Assembly (NCBI RefSeq): GCF_000427405.1
Contig: NZ_KE386491.1
Coordinates: 4,473,812-4,537,811, forward strand
Reading direction: 5' to 3'
Length of the DNA stretch: 64,000 nt
Source of the DNA: Flectobacillus major DSM 103
GTDB taxonomy: Bacteria > Bacteroidota > Bacteroidia > Cytophagales > Spirosomataceae
A program made the translations under genes and the position numbers. Within the stretch, counting starts at the first letter, position 1; the number at the start of each line of letters is the position of its first letter. This document shows, in pieces, positions 37,160 through 48,266 of this stretch. Below the pieces are notes generated by a model. It saw only the letters and a list, made by a program, of their open reading frames with translations, did no database searches and was not told the DNA's origin.

Positions 37160-37987
37160 GAAGTTTTGGAGATTAGTTTAGAAATAGAATCAAGTGTAAG
37201 ATAATTGATAATCATTAAAATTTAATTATAAGTGCCAATTTCTCTGATAATTGCCTTTGATAAAAAATATTTTATATACGTTACACTACTTCTATAATTG
37301 TTTGTAAAACAATTGATTAAGTAATAATGCTTAGGATATAATTCTTCTAAAAATGCTATTTGAAAGATTTTGGGATATAGCACAAAAATATCCATTGTGG
37401 TAATTGTTAAATATTTTATAGTAATAATTATATGATTGTTTTTTGAATATATAACTATTTGAATAATAAATTGTAAAAGCAAAAATTATTGAAAATTTAA
37501 TTTGGTTTTTTAGATTAATTGCGTAAACTCGAATATGTTTTTTTCTGAAAAACAGAATATAATATTGAAATAGATAAACCATTTAAAACAAACTAAAACG
37601 TCAATTGAGTATTATTTCTTAGCTAGCATAAACAATATTATCCAAAATTTCAAAAACAATCCAAAACAGCTTCATTTATCAATAAACTTTATAAGCTTGC
37701 TAAGAAATCAGTTAAGTACGCAAAATTTTTATGATAGTTGATTCATAACCAAAAAGTTATGGTTGTTATTCTTTTGCCTTATTCCAATGGTCTTAAAATC
37801 ATTGGGCTTATAGAGTATTACCTTTTCGAGCAGAATTAACCTAAATCACATTCATAGTTAACCGTACAAACAAGGAGTTGTCGGAGGTATGTTTTTCATT
37901 GGAGAGTATTCAATGGCTTTGAAGCTGATATTGAAAAATACATACCAAACGGACTGCTTGGGAGTACATAAATCTAAAATTCATAAT
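37160..37987. other. AT-rich leader upstream of the SusC gene
   Basis: 828 bases with no convincing gene; the minus-strand readings of 83-86 codons at 37222-37582 are AT-rich chance frames. A weak TACCTTTT box lies at 37819-37826, 19 bases of leader hairpin CATAAC/GTTATG near 37741. The leader is unusually long for this window and could hold a regulatory RNA. Confidence 0.5.
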
Positions 37988-40900
37988 ATGAGGAAATTTC
38001 TATTGTTTATCTTGGGGATAGCCCTATTTTCCTTTTCTACTTATGCCCAAAAGCAAGTAGTTACAGGTAAAGTGGTATCGGCAGAAGATAATGTACCTAT
38101 GCCAGGTGTTACGGTCTTGGTAAAAGGTTCATCAACAGGTACAAACACCACTGCCGAAGGTATTTTCAAAATATCTTGTTTACCAACCGACGTACTGGTA
38201 TTTACCTTTGTAGGTATGACTCCAATAGAAGAAGGAGTAGCTGGTCGTTCTGTTATAAACCTTAAAATGACCAACGATATTAAGGTATTGAATGAAGTAG
38301 TGGTAACAGCCTTTGGTATCGAGCGTGAAAAGAAAGCTTTGGGCTTTTCACAACAAGAACTAAAAGGAAGTGCTGTTGCTGAGGCTCGTTCGTCGAATGT
38401 TGCCAATGCTTTGTCGGGTAAAATTGCGGGTTTCAGAGTCAATACAAGTTCGGGGCCAGGTGCTGCCTCAACCATCCAAATTCGGGGTTCATCATCAGTT
38501 TCTGGCAATAACCAACCTTTGGTTGTAATTGATGGAGTACCTATTCAACAATCTTTTGACAAACAATACGGCTCAGGACTTTCTGAAGTGAGTCCTGATA
38601 ATATCAAAGATATTTCGGTATTGAAAGGCCCCAATGCTGCGGCTCTTTATGGCTCACGTGCTGCCAATGGTGTAATTTTGATTACTACCAAAAACGGCTC
38701 AGGTACTAAAGGCATCGGTGTCGAAATCAACTCTAACTTTATTGCTGAGCGTCCGTTTATTTCACCCAATTTCCAAAATATTTATGGTGGTGGCAATGGT
38801 TATCGTACTTGGTACAACGACGGCTGGTCTGGCTCAATTTCCGACCCTCTCGAAATTGCCCAATACCGTGCTGCTTATGGCCCCAATGCCCCATTGAGTG
38901 GTACAGAAGGTACTGACGAAAGCTGGGGTGCTCCTATGGATGGCCGTTTGGTTCGCCAATGGTGGACAGGCAAAGAGGTAGCTCCATTGACACCTCAACC
39001 CAACAATTTTAATGAATTTTGGCAAACAGGTACTACTTTTACCAACAACGTAGCTGTTTCGGGTGGAAACGACAAAGGAAACTTCCGCTTGTCGGTTGGT
39101 CGTCTCGACCAAAAAGGAATCATGTTTTTTAATGATTTTTACAGAAACAACTTCAAATTCAACTCTGGCTACAACTTCACGCCAAAACTTAATGTGTCTG
39201 TTTCGGCCGAATATGTTAAGTCAGGTTCTGATAACCGTAGTTATACTGGTGGTCAGGAGTTTATATGGTCGCATCGCCATATTTCTTGGGCTCAGTTGCG
39301 TGACTGGCGTTCGTACACAGGCACACATATTCAGCGTGCTGTAGCAGGTAGATTGCCAGACAATGACCCACCAAACTGGCAACATACGTTTTTTACCAAC
39401 CCTTATTATTTGCAAGAAATGTTGCCTGCTTCTAACGAGAAGGATCGTTTGGTTGGTAATGTTGCTTTGACTTATAAAATTCTACCTTCGTTGAGTGTTA
39501 TGTTGCGAACAGGTACTGACCTTTGGACAGATACTCGCATTACAATTGTGAACTTCGAGCGTGTGCGAAATGGTAACCGTACCCCTGGGCGTTTCTCGGA
39601 AGATGTTCTGCGTCGTCAAGAAACAAACACCGATGTGATACTAACGTATAAAGGAAACGTTACAAAAGACCTTTCATTTAATGCACAAGCTGGAGCTATT
39701 AATAGAACCAACTATTATAAAAGAAATTACTTGTATGTGGGCGAGCTAGTAATTGATGGCTTGTACAATGCAGGAAACGCCGTACCAAGCCAAAATACTA
39801 TTCAGTCGGCTATTCAGAAACAAGAAGTACAAAGTGCATTTGGAGCAGTAAATTTGGGTTACAAAAATGCAGTATTCTTAGACTTGACCGCTCGTAACGA
39901 CTGGTCTTCTACATTGCCATCAACCAACCGCTCTTACTTTTATCCATCGGCATCATTGAGTACGGTGTTTACCGACCTGATTGATGGACTCAGAAGCGAT
40001 ATTTTATCTTTTGCCAAAGCCAGAGTAAGCTGGGCACAAGTTGGTAATGATGCCGACCCATACCAGTTAACCCAAACTTTCCGTGCTGGAACATCATGGA
40101 ACGGCTCTATTCCTGAATTTTACGAAAATACCACCATTTCAAATGCTACCTTGAAGCCTGAAATTACAACAGGTATTGAAGCTGGTTTGGACTTGAGATT
40201 TTTGAAAGGCAAGTTGGGCTTGGATGTTACCTATTATGACCAAAGTACTAAAAATCAGATTTTAGGGGTAGAAATCTCAAAATCGACAGGTTATAATACA
40301 CGTATTTTGAATGCTGGGCAAATCACCAATAAAGGTATTGAAATTACTTTATCGGGAACACCTTTGAAATTAGCCAATGGCTTTAGCTGGGACGTAAGCT
40401 TCAATTTTGCTCGTAACCGCAACAAAGTGGTTGAACTGGCCGAAGGACTTACCACTTATGTATTGAACGAACGCCGAGGCCTAACATCTGAAGCTCGTGT
40501 AGGGCAGCCTTATGGTACACTTTATGGTTATGGTTTTGAACGTACTGTCGATGGCCAATTGATTCTACAAAATGGTTTACCGGTGTTGTCAACTCAACAA
40601 AAAATCTTGGGTAATATCCAGCCAGATTGGACAGGAGGATTTTCTAATACCTTTAGCTATAAAGGCATATCATTATCTACTTTGATTGATGTACGCATGG
40701 GTGGCGATATTTATGACGAAGGTACAGCCAATGCTCGTTGGACAGGCCAATACGCCGAAACAGCTATAGGCCGTGAAGAAGGTGTAATTGGACAAGGCGT
40801 AAAATTAATAAGCACCAATGCCGACGGTACTCCAGTATATGCTCCAAACGACATCATTGTAAGTGCCAACCAATATTATGGCTACAACAACCCTCGTCGT

Positions 40901-41167
40901 TATCATGAAGCAGCCATTTTTGATGCTAGTTATGTAAAACTTCGTGAAGTTACCTTAGGTTATACATTGCCTAAAGCTTTGGTAAGTAAGTTTGGGTTTC
41001 AATATGCCAAAGTTTCGGCGGTAGGACGTAACGTTTTGATGTTATTCAAAAATCATCCTCATCAAGACCCAGAAATTGATGCTAATGGCGGTAACCGTCA
41101 AGGTTTTGGTTATGGCGAGCTTCCATCGACTCGTAGTATTGGTTTTAACTTATCGTTAGGTTTCTAA
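37988..41167 (+). CDS. SusC/RagA-family TonB-dependent outer-membrane transporter
   Basis: 1059 residues from ATG 37988, the start that gives a standard signal peptide (MRKFLLFILGIALFSFSTYAQ); the open frame begins at 37889. A CarboxypepD_reg-like domain (about 24-105, GKVVSAEDNVPMPGVTVLVKG) precedes the plug (about 115-230, with RSSNVANALSGKIAGFRV and IQIRGSSSVSGNNQPLVVIDG). The SusC signature in the plug end, GSRAANGVILITTK, is clear. The barrel ends in Phe (LSLGF). It forms the channel under the SusD lid encoded 81 bases downstream. The nearby exported aminotransferase and amine oxidase hint at a nitrogenous substrate. Confidence 0.96.
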   Translation: MRKFLLFILGIALFSFSTYAQKQVVTGKVVSAEDNVPMPGVTVLVKGSSTGTNTTAEGIFKISCLPTDVLVFTFVGMTPIEEGVAGRSVINLKMTNDIKVLNEVVVTAFGIEREKKALGFSQQELKGSAVAEARSSNVANALSGKIAGFRVNTSSGPGAASTIQIRGSSSVSGNNQPLVVIDGVPIQQSFDKQYGSGLSEVSPDNIKDISVLKGPNAAALYGSRAANGVILITTKNGSGTKGIGVEINSNFIAERPFISPNFQNIYGGGNGYRTWYNDGWSGSISDPLEIAQYRAAYGPNAPLSGTEGTDESWGAPMDGRLVRQWWTGKEVAPLTPQPNNFNEFWQTGTTFTNNVAVSGGNDKGNFRLSVGRLDQKGIMFFNDFYRNNFKFNSGYNFTPKLNVSVSAEYVKSGSDNRSYTGGQEFIWSHRHISWAQLRDWRSYTGTHIQRAVAGRLPDNDPPNWQHTFFTNPYYLQEMLPASNEKDRLVGNVALTYKILPSLSVMLRTGTDLWTDTRITIVNFERVRNGNRTPGRFSEDVLRRQETNTDVILTYKGNVTKDLSFNAQAGAINRTNYYKRNYLYVGELVIDGLYNAGNAVPSQNTIQSAIQKQEVQSAFGAVNLGYKNAVFLDLTARNDWSSTLPSTNRSYFYPSASLSTVFTDLIDGLRSDILSFAKARVSWAQVGNDADPYQLTQTFRAGTSWNGSIPEFYENTTISNATLKPEITTGIEAGLDLRFLKGKLGLDVTYYDQSTKNQILGVEISKSTGYNTRILNAGQITNKGIEITLSGTPLKLANGFSWDVSFNFARNRNKVVELAEGLTTYVLNERRGLTSEARVGQPYGTLYGYGFERTVDGQLILQNGLPVLSTQQKILGNIQPDWTGGFSNTFSYKGISLSTLIDVRMGGDIYDEGTANARWTGQYAETAIGREEGVIGQGVKLISTNADGTPVYAPNDIIVSANQYYGYNNPRRYHEAAIFDASYVKLREVTLGYTLPKALVSKFGFQYAKVSAVGRNVLMLFKNHPHQDPEIDANGGNRQGFGYGELPSTRSIGFNLSLGF

Positions 41168-41248
41168 GACCAATCAACACACCAAATGCTTTTATAACCT
41201 GTCGAGTAAAAAAAAATTTATGCTAGCAGGTATATCTAATCATTTAAA

Positions 41249-42730
41249 ATGAGCTTTAATATGAAAAAATATTCAAAAATATTTGTATTTCTTTCGGTAT
41301 TTGCAACGGGTACGCTGTCGTGTACAAGCGAATTCGACAAGATGAACATCGACCCCAATAACCCTTCTACTATTACGCCACAGTTTCTTTTACCTTATGG
41401 TATCGAAACATCCGTAGACCGCTACTGGGGGCACCGTACTCGTTTTGAACGTATCAATTTGGATGGTGCATCTTTGTGGATACAACATTTAACCCGCAAT
41501 ATCTATTCCAACGAAGGCGACAACTACGGTATTTCACAGGCTTTGCCACTCAACAACTGGAAAGGGTTTTTCAACGATGCCCAATCCAATTTCAGCCGTA
41601 TTATTGCATTGTCGGGCGAGGGGAGTGCCTCGCCAAATGCCAACTACGAAGGTGTTGCAATGGTTATGCGTGCTTGGAGTTATTCGTTATTGACCGATAT
41701 GTGGGGGGCTATTCCTTATACCGAGGCCCTAAAAGGTACAGCCGAATCGCCTATTTATACCCCCAAGTACGATTCTATGGAAACTGTTTATGCGGGGCTA
41801 TTGGCCGATTTGAAATTAGCTAACGAGAAATTGAGTGTTTCAGGGGCAAGAATTTCAGGTGATATTTTGTACAATGGCGATATTTTGAAATGGAAAAAAT
41901 TTGCTAACTCTTTGCGTTTGCGTTTAGCCAACCGCCAAGCCGCCAAAAAGCCAGCCGAATCAAAAGCTATTATGGCCGAAATTCTGGGTGATGCTACCAA
42001 GTATCCTATTTTTACTAGCAACGACGACAACGCTTCGCTGAAATGTACAACCATTTTGCCAAGTAACAACGAATGGAATCAGGTGATTGTGCAAGATGGT
42101 CGTACCGACTGGAACTTGAGCAAAACATTGGTTGATAAACTGAACGGAGTAGAAGACGCTCGCGTGAAAGTGTATGGTAACCCTAACAAAGCTGGAAAAT
42201 ACGAAGGTCATGCCAACGGCTTGCCTGATGCCATTGCAACAACTTACCTAGAGTCGAGCTCAACCATTGGGAGTTATTTTACAGCTGCTGCTGCACCAGA
42301 AGTAATTATGACCTACGCCGAATTACAATTTATTTTGGCCGAGGCGGCTATTGATGGCGATATTGCAGGCGACCCCAAAGCTTATTTTGAAGCGGGTGTG
42401 AAGGCTTCTTATGCACAGTTTGGTATTACTGGAGCTGATGCCCTTGTTGCTAAATTAGGAGCAGTATCGCGTGAGAAAATTTTAGAACAAAAATGGGTTT
42501 CCTTGTTTGGACAAGGTATCGAAGCTTGGACAGAGTACCGCCGTACGGGGTATCCAGTGATGCCTGCTGCCGACCCTCGTGCTTTGTTTGAAAATGGTGG
42601 AATTATACCTACTCGCTTGCCTTATCCTGGGTCGGAGTATTCGTTGAATGCCGTAAATGTAGCCGCTGGCGAAAAACTCAATGGTGGCCCCAACGATATG
42701 AAAACTAAATTGTGGTGGGCTGAAAAATAG
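41249..42730 (+). CDS. SusD/RagB-like surface lipoprotein
   Basis: 493 residues. An N-terminal signal ends in a lipobox (TGTLSC), so it is lipid-anchored on the outer membrane. FDKMNIDPNNPSTITPQFLLPYGIE is typical of the SusD-like_2 family (PF12771), which often serves peptides or other non-starch ligands. The TPR-like helical body includes GVAMVMRAWSYSLLTDMWGAIPYTEAL and ILEQKWVSLFGQGIEAWTEYRRTGYP, both family hallmarks. It binds the ligand and closes the SusC channel. An ATG at 41261 is an alternative start that removes four residues. Confidence 0.95.
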   Translation: MSFNMKKYSKIFVFLSVFATGTLSCTSEFDKMNIDPNNPSTITPQFLLPYGIETSVDRYWGHRTRFERINLDGASLWIQHLTRNIYSNEGDNYGISQALPLNNWKGFFNDAQSNFSRIIALSGEGSASPNANYEGVAMVMRAWSYSLLTDMWGAIPYTEALKGTAESPIYTPKYDSMETVYAGLLADLKLANEKLSVSGARISGDILYNGDILKWKKFANSLRLRLANRQAAKKPAESKAIMAEILGDATKYPIFTSNDDNASLKCTTILPSNNEWNQVIVQDGRTDWNLSKTLVDKLNGVEDARVKVYGNPNKAGKYEGHANGLPDAIATTYLESSSTIGSYFTAAAAPEVIMTYAELQFILAEAAIDGDIAGDPKAYFEAGVKASYAQFGITGADALVAKLGAVSREKILEQKWVSLFGQGIEAWTEYRRTGYPVMPAADPRALFENGGIIPTRLPYPGSEYSLNAVNVAAGEKLNGGPNDMKTKLWWAEK

Positions 42731-42803
42731 TTTTAGGTACATACTTTTTGTGGAGGAATAGCTACCTATTCCTCTTCTTATCCAAAATCAAACATAGAAA
42801 ATT

Positions 42804-43286
42804 ATGAAATACATAGACAAATTACCCCCTGTTGTATTATTAACCTTGTTTATCTTATTGGCTTTAGCTTCATGCAAAAAAGTAGACGACCCATTTGTAC
42901 CAAGAGCTGTATCGAGTGTTTTGGTGGCTATTGATGGTGCACCAGTAGGCGACTTTTCGACAGAGCCTACCGTTTCTTATAGCAAAGCGGGAACTGTAAC
43001 ATTATCTGCTAGAATATTGGAGCTAGACAAAACCAATATCTTAGATTATACCAAAGGAATAGATTCAATTCCTGTGCCTAACGTAAAAATTTCTGTAACC
43101 CTAAGAAGTACCAACAAAGTGATTGCAGAATTAACTACAGATGCGGGCGGAAAAATAAGTGTAACCAAAACTTGGGCAGAGCTAGGTTTAGCTAGTCCTG
43201 CTACAGGCAATAATATTGCACTTAATTGGAGTGGAAACTACAAAAGTCAGGCATTTACCCGTCTTTCAAGAGTTTCGGTTAAGTAG
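42804..43286 (+). CDS. Surface lipoprotein in the SusCD operon
   Basis: 160 residues. Signal peptide with a lipobox (LLALASCKK), so an envelope lipoprotein, probably surface-exposed. The mature part is beta-rich and looks like one Ig/Big-type module (VLVAIDGAPVGDFSTEPTVSYS, later VKISVTLRSTNKVIAELTTDAGGKISVT). It is 73 bases after the SusD gene on the same strand, the place where accessory ligand-binding lipoproteins are found in SusCD operons. I do not recognise a named family. Confidence 0.8.
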   Translation: MKYIDKLPPVVLLTLFILLALASCKKVDDPFVPRAVSSVLVAIDGAPVGDFSTEPTVSYSKAGTVTLSARILELDKTNILDYTKGIDSIPVPNVKISVTLRSTNKVIAELTTDAGGKISVTKTWAELGLASPATGNNIALNWSGNYKSQAFTRLSRVSVK

Positions 43287-43341
43287 TTTTCGTAGGCTTG
43301 ATTACGCATTACATCAGCTTTTGCCGAGCTACATAGTGTAT

Positions 43342-43371
43342 AGACCTGTGAGGTTAATATTTCACAGGTCT
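43342..43371 (+). terminator. Terminator of the SusCD operon
   Basis: Perfect 10-bp stem AGACCTGTGA (43342-43351) with 43362-43371, followed by a short T-tract, 56 bases after the lipoprotein stop. Confidence 0.78.
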
Positions 43372-43788
43372 TTCAATATCCAACTTTATGATGAATGAGT
43401 TAGATAGCCCTATCAAAGCCCAAAAGCCGCTAAAATTATTATATTATACGTAATTGGGAGTGAGGTTAATATTAGATTTGTTCAAAAAATGGGGGTGTTT
43501 ATGATTTGAAATTGAGTGTTTCTGCTTATTTTAAATAAAACCTATTTTTTGTATTTTTACATAAATATTTCAGGATATAACATTTTTGAAAACTATATTT
43601 TTGTTATTATTCATTTTTTGATTAAAAAATGACGAAAAAATAAACTTAAATATTGATTGTTTTTATTTTGATGAATTATTGAAAAAGTACTAAATTTGAA
43701 CATATTTTCACCTTAACTTTTCAAATATCTTTATTACTCTGGAAGCTATCCCATTTAATATCATAATTTCACTAAACTTTACTGGGCG

Positions 43789-43875
43789 ATGAAACATGTA
43801 TTAAAACTCTATGATTATTTGAAGATGCTCTTGATTGCAGTAGGTGCGTATTTTGGTGCATGGATTATTGGTTAA
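43789..43875 (+). CDS. Candidate 28-residue membrane microprotein
   Basis: ATG to TAA, 28 codons. The peptide starts with charged MKHVLKLYDYLK and then has a hydrophobic helix, MLLIAVGAYFGAWIIG, ending at the stop. The amphipathic start plus Gly/Trp helix is the look of single-pass microproteins. It sits in a 760-base gap between the SusCD operon and the aminotransferase gene, with a possible TATCTTTA box about 60 bases upstream. It has no Shine-Dalgarno. It could also be chance. Confidence 0.4.
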   Translation: MKHVLKLYDYLKMLLIAVGAYFGAWIIG

Positions 43876-44045
43876 CTTTCAGAGCAATACTAGGCTGATT
43901 CATTGCTTAATTCCTTAACAAGTGTTAATTAAAGCCTAATAATAGGCTCGTTGTTTGTAAATATTGATTAAAACAGGGGGTATACCCTGCACAAATTAGA
44001 TAATAGACTATCATTTTCGTATCACTTCAAAAACAAAGTCTTACC

Positions 44046-45218
44046 ATGTCATTCAATATCAATCGCCGTGATTGGCTCAAAAAAAGTGTATTGGCTACAG
44101 CAGGTTTAAGTGCCGCAACAGCTTTCATTCAGCGTGCAGAGGCTAGCCCAGCAATAAGAAGAGAATTGCAGATGAGTCTATCACCTGATTTTCAACTCGA
44201 AAAAGCTTTTGTGGGTATCAATCCTCCTGCGGTAATGAAGGCTCGTTTAGGAGCTAACGAAAACCCTTGGGGGCCTTCTGAAAAAGTAAAACAGGCTTTG
44301 ATCAGTGCCATTTCCGAGTCGAACCGTTATGGTCGTCAAGGTCGTGCCGACTTAATTAAATTAATTGCAGAAAAAGAGGGTGTTCCCGAAAACTATATTT
44401 TATTAGGTGCTGGTTCTTCTGAATTGCTTACGGCTTCGATGGTGGCGTATGGTATGAAAGGAAAAATCATTTGTGGCGACCCATGTTATATATCGGGCAA
44501 CGAAGAAAAAATTCCTTTGGAAAAAGTGCCTTTAACCAAAGAATATCAATACGATTTGGATGCTATTGCTGGTCGTTTGAATGGCTCTCAGAGCTTGGTT
44601 TATATTACCAACCCCAACAACCCAACAGGAGCAATTTTACCAGCCGATACCCTAACGGCATTTATCAACAAAGTGTCTGACAAAGTCCCTGTTTTGGTGG
44701 ATGAAGCGTATATCGATTATGCCAAAAACCCTAAAACAGACTGTATGGTAGCATCTATCAATGCAGGTAAAAATGTGTTGATTTTGCGTACAATGTCTAA
44801 ACTATATGCTTTTGCAGGCTTGAGAGTAGGGTATGCTATTGCTAAACCCGAAATCCTAAAAGCTATTGCACCGTACTGCTCAGGTGGGTTTGATATTTCT
44901 GTGCCATCTTTTGCGGCTGCAATAGCGGCTATCAAAGATACCGACTTCCAAAAATTAACACTTGCCAATACGGCTGCTTCTAAGCAATATACGTACGACT
45001 TCCTTACCAAAGCAGGTTATCCTTATATTCCTTCATCGGCCAACTTCTTATTATTTCCTGTAAAAATGAAAGGCTCAGACCTTATGTCGAAGCTAATGGC
45101 CGAGGGCGTAATGGTAAGAAAATGGGAATTTGACCGCCAGCACTGGTGCCGTGTATCAATTGGTACAATGGACGAAATGAAAATATTTGCAGAAGCATTC
45201 TCTAAAATTGCATCTTAG
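44046..45218 (+). CDS. Exported PLP-dependent aminotransferase (HisC-like)
   Basis: 390 residues. The N-terminus NRRDWLKKSVLATAGLSAATAF has a twin arginine followed by a hydrophobic stretch, a Tat-type signal, so the enzyme is probably folded with its cofactor and exported to the periplasm. The body is a fold-type I aminotransferase of the histidinol-phosphate family: LGANENPWGPS, ITNPNNPTG, Asp219 in VDEAYIDY and the PLP Lys252 in TMSKLYAFAGLRVGY, with the substrate Arg in WCRVSIGT. True HisC is cytoplasmic and lacks such a signal, so histidine synthesis is unlikely. The amine oxidase follows on the same strand after 144 bases. Confidence 0.88.
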   Translation: MSFNINRRDWLKKSVLATAGLSAATAFIQRAEASPAIRRELQMSLSPDFQLEKAFVGINPPAVMKARLGANENPWGPSEKVKQALISAISESNRYGRQGRADLIKLIAEKEGVPENYILLGAGSSELLTASMVAYGMKGKIICGDPCYISGNEEKIPLEKVPLTKEYQYDLDAIAGRLNGSQSLVYITNPNNPTGAILPADTLTAFINKVSDKVPVLVDEAYIDYAKNPKTDCMVASINAGKNVLILRTMSKLYAFAGLRVGYAIAKPEILKAIAPYCSGGFDISVPSFAAAIAAIKDTDFQKLTLANTAASKQYTYDFLTKAGYPYIPSSANFLLFPVKMKGSDLMSKLMAEGVMVRKWEFDRQHWCRVSIGTMDEMKIFAEAFSKIAS

Positions 45219-45356
45219 ATAATTGATAAAAGTCATCGCTTTTGATTGTTGTCTAACTATTTGATTTAGTTATACTTATAGTTTTTTTGTTTATAAAAAA
45301 CCTTTGTAAATATCAACAAAGTTCAAAAGCTAAAAACATTCAGTTATCTAATTTGA

Positions 45357-46910
<1,554 letters not shown>

Positions 46911-46971
46911 TAGGATAGCTGATTGGGGCAAATTGATTCGCTCTTAATCATTTGTTATTATTTTAAAAAAC

Positions 46972-46992
46972 GCCATAAAATATTATTATGGC
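46972..46992. repeat. Short hairpin ahead of the Hint gene
   Basis: GCCATAA (46972-46978) and TTATGGC (46986-46992) with a 7-base loop, 62 bases after the oxidase stop and 15 before the next ATG. It could be a weak terminator or a 5'-leader structure. Confidence 0.4.
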
Positions 46993-47007
46993 TTAAAGAT
47001 TTTTAGC

Positions 47008-47964
47008 ATGAAGAAAATAGTACTAATTATAGGTTTGGTTTGTTCGACAATTTTTGCGAATGCACAGGAAGCTGAAAAAGTAGGTATCAAAAACACAGAA
47101 TATGAAGTACTTAAAAAAGTATCAATTAAAAACCTTGACAAGGATACATATATTAAAGAGGGAGCTTTTGTATTGGATAATAGCAATCCTCCATACGTCT
47201 TCAAATTCTCAGATGGAAAAGAACGTCGTATATATTTGTACAAGGTCTTAGAAGCCGCAGGTATGAAGGAACTTGGCTCATTGATGGTTTTTACTACGCC
47301 CAAAGACGGTAAAAAAATCAATTTGATAGTACCAAACCCACTAGCTGAAAAAGAGGTATGGGGAAAATATATCGACGACCTCAAAGATGGTGAAAAAGCA
47401 ATTATGGGTTTTTCTTCATGTGTAGCTTTCGTGTTGGCCAAAGAATTTACGGGTGGGGCTAGCGGAAGTGGACATGGCGATGAAGACAAATACGAATATT
47501 GTTTTCCTGCTTCGGCCAATGTGACCATGGCCGATGGCTCGGCAAAGGCTATCGACCAAGTACAAGTCGGCGACCAAGTAATGGCCTATAATGCCAAAAC
47601 GAAGATGGCCGAAAAAACAATCGTCGATAAAGTACAAGTTCATGAAAACAAACAGTTTCCATTGGTAAAAGCTTTGTTGGTAAGTGCTACCGACGATGCT
47701 TACGCATCTACCAACAACGATTTCCAGTTGGTCGAATTAGAAGCTACTGCCAATCACCCTGTTATGACAACTGCCGGTACAACTAAAATGGGTAACCTAA
47801 AGGTTGGTGAGCAAGTATTGATGTACAACACTGATAATAAATCATTTACAAATTATAAGGTATTTGCAACAAAAGCAGATTTTCGCAAAGTAGAGAAGGT
47901 ATATAACCTACTCACAACAAAAGATAATTACCTCATCAACTCGATTGTGGTATTAGAAAAATAA
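47008..47964 (+). CDS. Secreted protein with C-terminal Hint (intein-like) domain
   Basis: 318 residues. A signal peptide (to Ala/Gln near 20) is followed by about 140 residues of unknown, beta-rich sequence. From Cys165 a Hint domain begins: YCFPASANVTMADGSAKAIDQVQVGDQVMAYN, with the nucleophile Cys165 at the start, the TANH motif (Thr247-x-x-His250) in block B, and block F-like VYNLLTTKDNYLINSIVVLEK ending the protein. The usual penultimate His-Asn and a C-extein are missing, as in Hedgehog-type or BIL domains that cleave rather than splice. Autoprocessing at Cys165 is inferred, not proven. It may belong to the preceding exported-enzyme group by position. Confidence 0.82.
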   Translation: MKKIVLIIGLVCSTIFANAQEAEKVGIKNTEYEVLKKVSIKNLDKDTYIKEGAFVLDNSNPPYVFKFSDGKERRIYLYKVLEAAGMKELGSLMVFTTPKDGKKINLIVPNPLAEKEVWGKYIDDLKDGEKAIMGFSSCVAFVLAKEFTGGASGSGHGDEDKYEYCFPASANVTMADGSAKAIDQVQVGDQVMAYNAKTKMAEKTIVDKVQVHENKQFPLVKALLVSATDDAYASTNNDFQLVELEATANHPVMTTAGTTKMGNLKVGEQVLMYNTDNKSFTNYKVFATKADFRKVEKVYNLLTTKDNYLINSIVVLEK

Positions 47965-48065
47965 GTAAAATAGTTGAGCAGCTCAAGGCCACCAGAAGGT
48001 GAAAGCCGTTTGCTGAACTTACCGAAAGGGACTTAATTTTTTTGAGATTGTTTTTGGATAATTTT

Positions 48066-48105
48066 TAAATCCTTTCTCCTCTGGGGAAGGGATTTATTTT
48101 TTTAT
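48066..48105 (+). terminator. Terminator of the Hint-protein gene
   Basis: 11-bp stem with one G-T pair (TAAATCCTTTC at 48066-48076 with 48086-48096), then a T-rich tract, 101 bases after the stop. Confidence 0.75.
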
Positions 48106-48215
48106 ATAGCTGTATATCAGTTTTTTAAGTATTGTGGCTGTATTTTGTTGTAAAATATTCATTACAATAGTTAAAAAAAAAATTGTTAAAATTATATTTA
48201 TTCTGAAAAAGCTAT

Positions 48216-48223
48216 TACATTTG
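48216..48223 (+). promoter_or_regulatory. -7 box of the DUF4136 gene
   Basis: TACATTTG, exact TAnnTTTG match, 43 bases before the ATG; no clear -33 TTG at the right distance. Confidence 0.5.
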
Positions 48224-48266
48224 TAACAGCTAAGCAATTGGCTAACATCCAAAAACAATCTTAAAA

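Larger units (their letters stand above)
43287..44045. other. Intergenic region, AT-rich, with a candidate microprotein
   Basis: 759 bases. It contains the SusCD terminator (43342-43371), a very AT-rich stretch (about 43530-43740), the 28-codon ORF (43789-43875) and a small hairpin AGCCTA/TAGGCT at 43933-43948. Confidence 0.6.
47965..48266. other. Intergenic region before the DUF4136 gene
   Basis: 302 bases with the terminator at 48066-48105 and a perfect TACATTTG -7 box at 48216-48223. No gene is seen. Confidence 0.6.

Noticed and set aside
37222-37582. Two overlapping minus-strand frames of 83 and 86 codons upstream of SusC
   Set aside because: Very rich in Ile/Tyr/Asn/Phe as expected from AT-rich noise; no signal peptide or motif.
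38041-38508. 155-codon minus-strand frame inside the SusC gene
   Set aside because: It lies wholly antisense to the plug region, which has strong family motifs; its own protein has none.
44046-45218. Aminotransferase as the histidine biosynthesis gene hisC
   Set aside because: The Tat signal and lack of his neighbours argue against it; only the fold and the family are supported.
46986-47528. 180-codon open frame on the minus strand opposite the Hint gene
   Set aside because: It is antisense to a gene with a signal peptide and a Hint domain, and its own product (low-complexity Ser/Pro/Phe) has no recognisable motif.
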